Assembly: GCA_004557805.1 (NCBI GenBank)
Contig: SFFS01000084.1
Span: 1 to 10,300, forward strand
From: Clostridiales bacterium
GTDB lineage: Bacteria > Bacillota > Clostridia > Christensenellales > Aristaeellaceae
Direction: 5' to 3'
DNA length: 10,300 nt
Position numbers and translations under genes: made by a program. The notes under the pieces were generated by a model that ran no database searches, was not told where the DNA came from, and saw only the letters and a program-made list of their open reading frames with translations. Each line of letters starts with the position of its first letter. Position 1 is the first letter of the stretch. Positions 6,071 through 10,300 of the stretch are shown here, piece after piece.

Positions 6071-6791
6071 CTTCGGTCTTCCTCTCCGACAGGATAATTT
6101 CTCCGAACGTTTCCGTCTGTTCCAGGTGCAGCTTGCCCATACGCAGCATTTCGAGAATTGCCATGAATAGCGTTACGATTTCGTCGCGCGTGGGAAAATC
6201 GACGAACAGCGATTCAAACGTGCACGGCCCCTTGCGCACGCGCGCGGCGATGACGAACATGCCGCCCTGAATGGACAGCTTATCGCGCTGCAGCTGCCGC
6301 ACGGCCACGGCGCGTTCCGGTTCTTCGGCCGCGCGCGCGATGACGCGGCGCATGGCCTCCATCAGCGCGTCCATCGTCAGGTTAGGCAGTTCAAAAATCG
6401 GCGGCGGCAGCGGGATTTCCTCGGGCAGCTTTTCAAACATCCTCGCCGCGGCTTCCTCGAAGGAGCGCATTTGGCCGATGCCCTCCTTCAGCGCCGCATA
6501 TTCGGTCAGGCGGCGGATCAGGGCCTGCTCGGGCGTTTCCTCGCCCTCCTCGACCTTGGGCGGCTTGGGCAGCAGCGCGCGGCTTTTAATCTCCAGCAGC
6601 ATGGCTGCCATGGCGAGAAACTCGCTCGCCGCGTCCATATCCAGCGACGCGATGTCGTCCATCGAGGCGAGATACTGCTCGGTGATTTCCGAAACGAAGA
6701 TATCGCGAATATCGACCTTCGCGCGGGAAATCAGATGCAAAAGCAGATCGAGCGGGCCGTCAAAATCCTTCAGGTGTACCTCGTAAGCCAT
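6039..6791 (-). CDS. scpA: Segregation and condensation protein A (kleisin)
   Basis: The product is 250 residues, normal for ScpA, the kleisin that bridges the SMC heads and recruits ScpB. The N terminus YEVHLKDFDGPLDLLLHLI is the diagnostic ScpA signature, followed by KVDIRDIFVSEITEQYL. The middle carries AMLLEIKSRALLPK, another conserved kleisin segment, then a charged, less conserved linker. The C terminus (DEIVTLFMAILEMLRMGKLHLEQTETFGEIILS) matches the winged-helix end that contacts SMC. The start at 6791 lies three bases after the stop of the M50 protease gene, with GGAG about eight bases upstream. The 3' end overlaps scpB by 32 bases, so the two subunits are likely made together. Confidence 0.96.
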   Translation of the reverse strand: MAYEVHLKDFDGPLDLLLHLISRAKVDIRDIFVSEITEQYLASMDDIASLDMDAASEFLAMAAMLLEIKSRALLPKPPKVEEGEETPEQALIRRLTEYAALKEGIGQMRSFEEAAARMFEKLPEEIPLPPPIFELPNLTMDALMEAMRRVIARAAEEPERAVAVRQLQRDKLSIQGGMFVIAARVRKGPCTFESLFVDFPTRDEIVTLFMAILEMLRMGKLHLEQTETFGEIILSERKTEDGSEGTAGSD

Positions 6792-6794
6792 CGT

Positions 6795-7529
6795 TCACGC
6801 TCCAAAGAAAACGCGCGAAAGCAGCGCGTCCATGCCGTCCATTGCGGCGCCGGTCACAAAGCCGATGCCCTTGCCCAGAACGCCCGTCAGCGACAGCAGC
6901 ATCACAACGCCCATTCCGTAGCGCGCGACGGTGCGGCTGACAAACAGGTTCTTTTTCAGGAACAGGTCGTTGAACAGGTGCGAACCGTCCAGCGGCGGCA
7001 CGGGCAGCAGGTTGAACACGGCCAGTGAAAGATTGAGCACAGCGGTGTATTGCAGCAGCGTCAGCGCGTATTCAAACAGCGCGTTTCTGCCGCTTGCGTA
7101 ATAGAACGCGCCCTGCCAGCGCACAAGGAATCCGCTCGATACGGCGATGCGCAGCGCCGCGTAGTAAAGCGTATAGAACGCGAGAAAGAGCAGAACGTTC
7201 ATCGTAATTCCGGCGATTGACACGAGCAGATCGTCGCGATGCTTATGCTTGAAATAGCGCGGGTCGATCGGCACGGGCTTGGCCCAGCCGAAACCGGCCA
7301 CGAACAGCAGCACCGTGCCCAGCGGATCAAGGTGATGCAGCGGATTGAGCGACAGACGCCCCATCATTTTTGCCGTCGGGTCGCCGAGCTTATAGGCGAC
7401 GAACCCGTGCGCCCACTCATGCAGGATCAGCGCGATCAGCGTTGCCGGCACGCGATACAGGAGCGATTGCAGAAACGCCAGCGGGCTTTGAAAAAGCTCC
7501 GTCACGCTGGAGAAAAACGCGTACATCAT
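6795..7529 (-). CDS. M50-family site-2-type membrane metalloprotease
   Basis: The product is 244 residues, with several hydrophobic segments. HEWAH at residues 37-41 is the HExxH zinc site and sits in a membrane helix, as in site-2 proteases. FNLLPVPPLDG (about 172-182) supplies the third metal ligand, the Asp. GWAKPVPID (81-89) is the mark of the compact M50B type that lacks a PDZ domain. The family cleaves membrane-embedded substrates; the target here is unknown. Two adjacent ATG codons (7529 and 7526) exist. The first overlaps the TGA of the upstream small membrane protein as ATGA, and there is no good SD, so translation probably depends on coupling. It directly precedes scpA, a gene order often seen in Bacillota. 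I see no sigma or anti-sigma partner inside this operon. Confidence 0.92.
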   Translation of the reverse strand: MMYAFFSSVTELFQSPLAFLQSLLYRVPATLIALILHEWAHGFVAYKLGDPTAKMMGRLSLNPLHHLDPLGTVLLFVAGFGWAKPVPIDPRYFKHKHRDDLLVSIAGITMNVLLFLAFYTLYYAALRIAVSSGFLVRWQGAFYYASGRNALFEYALTLLQYTAVLNLSLAVFNLLPVPPLDGSHLFNDLFLKKNLFVSRTVARYGMGVVMLLSLTGVLGKGIGFVTGAAMDGMDALLSRVFFGA

Positions 7530-7921
7530 TCGAACCGGCGCAGCGCCTGGCCGATCACGGGCAGCACGTGCGCCTCGCCGCGATAGGCGTGCAGCGCCAT
7601 TCTTACGCGCAGGACGATCACGAGAATCGTCGCGAGGGTCAGCACGAGCAGCAGCAGCCCGCGCAGCACGCCGCCGATCAGCGGAATCCAGCCGAGCACC
7701 TCGCAGAGGATCCAGATGACCATGCCAAGCAGCAGATGAATCGCGCCCAGTCCCACCGACTGCACCGAGAACCGCCGCACGGCGCGGCTGCGCTGGTCGG
7801 CGAAGCAGAAGAACAGCGCGAACAGCGCTGAAAGCGACGCGATAGTGCTGGTCAGGTTTACGGCCTGGCTGGTCGAGATGATTTCAGGCTCTTCCTGCTG
7901 CGGACGATAATTCTCGCTCAT
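7526..7921 (-). CDS. Small membrane protein, DUF4870/Tic20-like
   Basis: The product is 131 residues from the ATG at 7921, chosen because AAAGGAG sits seven bases upstream. An open frame extends 44 codons further 5' but is Pro/Arg-rich, runs through a hairpin and has no such site. After a polar N terminus (MSENYRPQQEEPEI) come about three hydrophobic helices. The marks RRFSVQSVGLGAIHLLLGM, then IPLIGGVLRG, and the ending AYRGEAHVLPVIGQALRRF fit the pattern of DUF4870/COG3296-type small membrane proteins. Function is unknown. It is the first gene of the operon with the M50 protease, scpA and scpB, and its stop overlaps the protease start. Family assignment is by eye. Confidence 0.75.
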   Translation of the reverse strand: MSENYRPQQEEPEIISTSQAVNLTSTIASLSALFALFFCFADQRSRAVRRFSVQSVGLGAIHLLLGMVIWILCEVLGWIPLIGGVLRGLLLLVLTLATILVIVLRVRMALHAYRGEAHVLPVIGQALRRFE

Positions 7922-7960
7922 AAGGTACTCCTTTCGTGGTCGAGGGGGATGATGTTTTTC

Positions 7961-7983
7961 GGGCCGCAGGGCGGCCCTTTTTT
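7961..7983 (+). terminator. Orphan terminator-like hairpin facing against the operon
   Basis: GGGCCGC (7961-7967) and GCGGCCC (7971-7977) form a perfect seven-base stem with a three-base loop, followed by six T (7978-7983). It reads as a terminator only on the + strand; on the - strand the stem is followed by GAAAAAC. It lies in the leader of the small membrane protein gene, about 40 bases before its ATG. No + strand gene is seen upstream, so it may stop antisense transcription entering the repeat region, or it may act as a leader structure. Confidence 0.5.
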
Positions 7984-8104
7984 CCGGAGAACGCGGCGCC
8001 GCGGAGTGTGCGAACGGAGGGCGCTGCGCCGGAGGTAAAGCGTGATTTCCCATTGATTGCCCGTCAAACGAATTCGACAGAAGGCATAGCTCAGCAATGC
8101 AAGC
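7984..8104. other. Intergenic leader region, no gene
   Basis: No credible coding frame. It contains a perfect 12-base palindrome, CGCGGCGCCGCG (7992-8003). On the - strand I see no convincing promoter for the downstream operon. The best candidate, TTCAAA (8110-8105) with TATGCC 17 bases on, has a poor -10 and lies at the edge of a decayed repeat copy. The operon may instead be read through from ddl. Confidence 0.35.
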
Positions 8105-8147
8105 CTTTGAACGGCTGAACCGCGGGGAGGGACGGTGGGGCTTTGCG
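8105..8147. repeat. Decayed partial copy of the intergenic repeat
   Basis: The stretch TTTGAACGGCTG ... GGGAGGGACGG ... GGGGCTTTGCG matches the right-hand part of the two fuller copies (TTTGACGGCTG ... GGAGGACGG ... GGGCTTTGC), with gaps. It lacks the ATGCGCG hairpin and the terminal hairpin. Confidence 0.5.
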
Positions 8148-8298
8148 TTTCACGGCGGCATTCATGCGGCGGGTTTAGTTCGTCCGCGCATCTGAGGATG
8201 CGCGAACATTGCGCGCTTCTTTTGACGGCTGCGCTGTGCAGGGAGGACGGCAGGGGCTTTGCCCCCGCGCCCCCAGCAGGAAACTGAGTTTCCTGCAC
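8138..8298. repeat. Intergenic repeat, copy A, compact form
   Basis: From GGGCTTTGCG (8138) onward this stretch matches copy B at a constant offset of 171 bases; from ATTCATGCGG (8160) to about 8250 only about half a dozen bases differ. It contains an eight-base hairpin, CGCGCATC (8185-8192) with GATGCGCG (8197-8204), a GGGGC/GCCCC hairpin near 8253-8266, and at its end a perfect nine-base hairpin, GCAGGAAAC (8276-8284) with GTTTCCTGC (8288-8296) around a TGA loop. None is followed by a T run. No coding frame is supported. Confidence 0.75.
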
Positions 8299-8308
8299 CT
8301 TCCACATA

Positions 8309-8570
8309 GGGCTTTGCGCGACTCATCAGTATTCATGCGGTGGGTTCAGCTCGTCCGCGCATCTGCGGATGCGCGAACATTGCGCGCTTCCTTTGACGGC
8401 TGCGCTGTGCAGGAGGACGGTTAGGGGGCTTTGCCTCTAACCCCCAGCAGGGAACCTTCGCCGGTACTCAATCGTCGCATTCTCCCTCCGGTCGACTGCT
8501 CGTTTCGCACCGCACCTTCGGCTCGCTGTTTCGGCCACTGGTCGCGCTCCCCTTCGGTATCCTGCACCTC
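8309..8570. repeat. Intergenic repeat, copy B, with enlarged terminal hairpin
   Basis: Copy B repeats the order of copy A: GGGCTTTGCG at 8309, ATTCATGCGG at 8331, the CGCGCATC/GATGCGCG hairpin with a changed loop, TTTGACGGCTG at 8392, and a TTAG-G-rich hairpin replacing the GGGGC one. In copy A the terminal arms are three bases apart. Here the matching arms, GCAGGGAACC (8447-8456) and GGTATCCTGC (8556-8565), are separated by 99 bases. After the right arm both copies continue with ACCT. The repeat ends just before the ddl stop codon region at 8577. Confidence 0.7.
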
Positions 8571-8576
8571 CCGCTT

Positions 8577-9806
8577 TTAGCGCTGAAGTTTGCCGCCCTT
8601 CTGGCCCAGGGCGCACTGGTTCAGCAGGTTCGAATCGAACGCGAACACGGAGCGGTTCTTCTCCGCGTGGGCGCGCAGCGCCAGTTCTACCATCTTATCG
8701 ATCAGCTTGGCGTACGGCAGCCCCATCGGCTCCCACAGATAGAACGACAGCGATCCCGGAATCGTATTGATTTCCGTCACATACACTTTTTCGCCGTCGA
8801 GCATAAAGTCGATTCGCGCTACGCCCTTGCAGTCGAGCGCACGGAAAATATCCACCGCCAGCTTTTGAATTTCCTCTGTTTTTTCCTCGCCGATCGGCGC
8901 GGGGATTTTCCGTCCCAGCGTTTCCATGCCGCCCGCGGCGCTCTTGCTGCCGCCGGTTTTGCCGCCGCCGTTCTTTCCGCCGTGCAGATATTTTTCATCG
9001 AACGTCAGGAATTCGTCCCAGCGCGTCGGCATTTCGCAGACGGACGGGGTTACGTCCTTATCGAAGCCCAGCACAGAGCAGTTCACTTCGACCGGGTTTT
9101 CAATGCCCATCTCAACGATCACGCGGCGGTCGTAGGAGAGCGCCACCTCGATGGATTCGCCCAGCGCCTTCGCGTCCTTCGCGCGCGTGATGCCGATGGA
9201 CGAGCCGAGGTTTGCGGGCTTGACGTACACGGGGTAGCGGAGGTTCTCCTCCACGCGCTTTACGACGCTCACTGCGTCCTGCTCCCATTCGTCGCGCGTC
9301 AGCCACACATAATCGATGATCGGGAATCCGCAGCCGCGGAACAGCTGCTTCATCGCGATTTTATCCATACCCACGCTCGAGCCGACCAGTCCGGCCGACG
9401 TATACGGCACGTTCATCAGTTCCAGCAGGCCCTGCACCGTGCCGTCCTCGCCGTTCATGCCGTGCAGTACGGGCATGGCTACGTCGATGCGTTCGGCTAC
9501 GGTCAGCTCGTCTCCGCCGCCGAAAAGTCCCTTTTTCTTCTCGATTGTCAGCAGCGCCCCGGAGCCCGCCGTCACGTCGGGATAAACGCGCGTAATTCCC
9601 GGCTTCGCCGGATCAAAATTGCGCAGCGTTTCCAGTTTGCGCAGCGGCGCGCCCGTATACCACGCGCCGTCGCGCGCGATATAGACCGGAATTACGTCGT
9701 AATCCTCAGCGTTCACCGCGTCCATGCATTGCAGCGCGCTGACAATGGACACATCGTGCTCGCACGCGCGTCCGCCGAAAAGAACCGCAAGGCGAATTTT
9801 TGCCAT
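8577..9806 (-). CDS. ddl: D-alanine-D-alanine ligase
   Basis: The product is 409 residues, an ATP-grasp enzyme that joins two D-Ala for the peptidoglycan stem peptide in the cytoplasm. Residues 1-19 (MAKIRLAVLFGGRACEHDV) hold the N-terminal fold and the binding Glu16. HGMNGEDGTVQG (115-126) is the Ddl signature. SSVGMDK (143-149) and YPVYVKPANLGSSIGI (191-206) hold ATP-grasp residues, and RIDFM plus EINTIPGS (345-352) the metal ligands. Residues about 275-293 form a Gly/Lys/Ser-rich loop where E. coli DdlB carries its omega loop; I recall similar loops in clostridial Ddl. Length above the usual 310-370 comes from this loop and insertions near residues 60-105. The ATG at 9806 has AGGAGG nine bases upstream and gives the usual MAKIR start; an ATG at 9827 would make an ATGA overlap with murF. 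It follows murF, and no T-rich terminator is seen after its TAA. Confidence 0.95.
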   Translation of the reverse strand: MAKIRLAVLFGGRACEHDVSIVSALQCMDAVNAEDYDVIPVYIARDGAWYTGAPLRKLETLRNFDPAKPGITRVYPDVTAGSGALLTIEKKKGLFGGGDELTVAERIDVAMPVLHGMNGEDGTVQGLLELMNVPYTSAGLVGSSVGMDKIAMKQLFRGCGFPIIDYVWLTRDEWEQDAVSVVKRVEENLRYPVYVKPANLGSSIGITRAKDAKALGESIEVALSYDRRVIVEMGIENPVEVNCSVLGFDKDVTPSVCEMPTRWDEFLTFDEKYLHGGKNGGGKTGGSKSAAGGMETLGRKIPAPIGEEKTEEIQKLAVDIFRALDCKGVARIDFMLDGEKVYVTEINTIPGSLSFYLWEPMGLPYAKLIDKMVELALRAHAEKNRSVFAFDSNLLNQCALGQKGGKLQR

Positions 9807-9823
9807 TTCAAACAGCCTCCTGT

Positions 9824-10300
9824 TCATTCCTGATAGTTATCCGGAAGATCGTTTTCATACAGCAGCACGTCGCCGGGCCGCAGAATGCCGGCCAGCAGCC
9901 GCGTGCTTTCGTCGAGCGAGGCGACGATGTGCAGGTTTTCCTCGCTGAAGCCCTTCGAGCGCAGGCCCTCCGCGATGGGCGCCGTGTGCCGTTTGCCCAC
10001 AAGCACCGCGATGTCGGCCGCATCGGCCATATGTTCGCCGAAGGTGCGGTTGCATTCCGCCTCGCGCGCGCCCATTTCCACGAAACCTGGCGTTACCACG
10101 ATTTTCCGTCCTCCGGTAAAAGAACGAATTACATCCATCGCAGCATCCGCGCCGACAGGATTTGCGTTAAACGCGTCGTCGATGACGGTCACGCCGCCGG
10201 GAGAGGTGAGCAGCTGCAGGCGATGTTCGACGGGCTGCGCCCGGGACGCGCCGCGCGCGATGGTCTCCAGATCCATGCCCAGCACGCGCGCCATGGTGCA
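9824..10300 (-). CDS. murF: MurF-like Mur ligase, C-terminal part (5' end outside window)
   Basis: The last 158 residues are visible and the frame is open to the window edge, so the N-terminal and most of the ATP-binding domains are missing. MurF adds D-Ala-D-Ala to the UDP-MurNAc-tripeptide. The visible part begins near VLGMDLETIARG and contains PVEHRLQ and VIDDAFNANPVGADAAM, the C-terminal domain signature of MurF (HR...DxFNANP), then KIVVTPGFVEMG and the ending YENDLPDNYQE typical of clostridial members. An ATG at 10294 is in frame but lies within the domain and is not the start. Its TGA is 17 bases before the preferred ddl start, so the two form an operon whose products act in consecutive steps. 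Some Clostridia carry MurF paralogues, so the exact substrate is not proved here. Confidence 0.9.
   Translation of the reverse strand, partial: CTMARVLGMDLETIARGASRAQPVEHRLQLLTSPGGVTVIDDAFNANPVGADAAMDVIRSFTGGRKIVVTPGFVEMGAREAECNRTFGEHMADAADIAVLVGKRHTAPIAEGLRSKGFSEENLHIVASLDESTRLLAGILRPGDVLLYENDLPDNYQE

Noticed and set aside
7922..8053. 44-codon N-terminal extension of the small membrane protein
   Set aside because: Pro/Arg-rich, runs through a hairpin and palindrome, and lacks an SD, whereas AAAGGAG stands just before the ATG at 7921.
8055..8104. tRNA-like stretch with GGCATAGCTCAGC and TTCGA
   Set aside because: No acceptor stem, anticodon arm or CCA can be drawn around it on either strand; the matches are short and out of order for a tRNA.
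8209..8424. Small + strand open frame across the intergenic repeat
   Set aside because: The peptide repeats RASFDGCAVQ only because the DNA itself is repeated. There is no ribosome binding site and the frame is not kept outside the repeat.
8138..8570. CRISPR array
   Set aside because: Repeat units are long, imperfect, only two to three in number and lack regular unique spacers; no cas genes are present.
8667..9833. Long + strand open frame opposite ddl
   Set aside because: The - strand encodes an unmistakable Ddl; the + strand product is His/Arg-rich with no recognisable domain.

Overview
The window reads as a chromosomal stretch of a fairly GC-rich Bacillota (Clostridia-like) genome. The clues are strong AGGAGG-type ribosome binding sites, an ECF sigma factor paired with a membrane anti-sigma-like protein, a DUF4317-type gene, an scpA-scpB operon led by an M50 protease, a Clostridia-style Ddl with a Gly/Lys-rich loop, and a MurF-like ligase ending in ENDLPDNY. 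I cannot place it more finely; a gut clostridial lineage is a reasonable inference. Both ends cut through genes.

Layout. (1) Positions 1-912, + strand: the 3' part of a Cys/His repeat protein, with exact 40-residue units, followed by a strong terminator. (2) Positions 1144-2921, - strand: an ECF sigma factor gene and a coupled single-pass anti-sigma-like gene, ending in a terminator. The promoter looks ECF-type, which suggests autoregulation. (3) Positions 2993-4181, + strand: two half-size CHR-family (chromate transporter) genes, expressed divergently from the sigma operon. The second gene's stop overlaps the stop of the convergent DUF4317-like gene. (4) Positions 4178-5377, - strand: the DUF4317-like gene of unknown function. 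(5) Positions 5474-7921, - strand: a tightly packed operon of a small membrane protein, an M50 site-2-type protease, scpA and scpB, closed by a probable terminator. (6) Positions 7922-8576: a 655-base gap with no credible gene, filled with decayed tandem copies of a hairpin-rich repeat and an orphan terminator-like hairpin on the + strand. (7) Positions 8577-10300, - strand: ddl, and the C-terminal part of a murF-like gene that runs off the window.

How the genes work together. The murF-ddl pair makes D-Ala-D-Ala and, by family, attaches it to the peptidoglycan precursor. ScpA and ScpB are the kleisin and partner subunits of the SMC chromosome-condensation complex; their co-transcribed M50 protease and small membrane protein are conserved-looking but functionally unassigned neighbours. 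The sigma/anti-sigma pair is a self-contained envelope-signalling module.

Most of the window is ordinary core genome. The least explained parts are the intergenic tandem hairpin repeat, one copy of which has about 99 bases lodged in its terminal hairpin, the strict 40-residue Cys/His repeat protein, and a second perfect ribosome binding site and start inside the anti-sigma-like gene. No clearly new system is evident.
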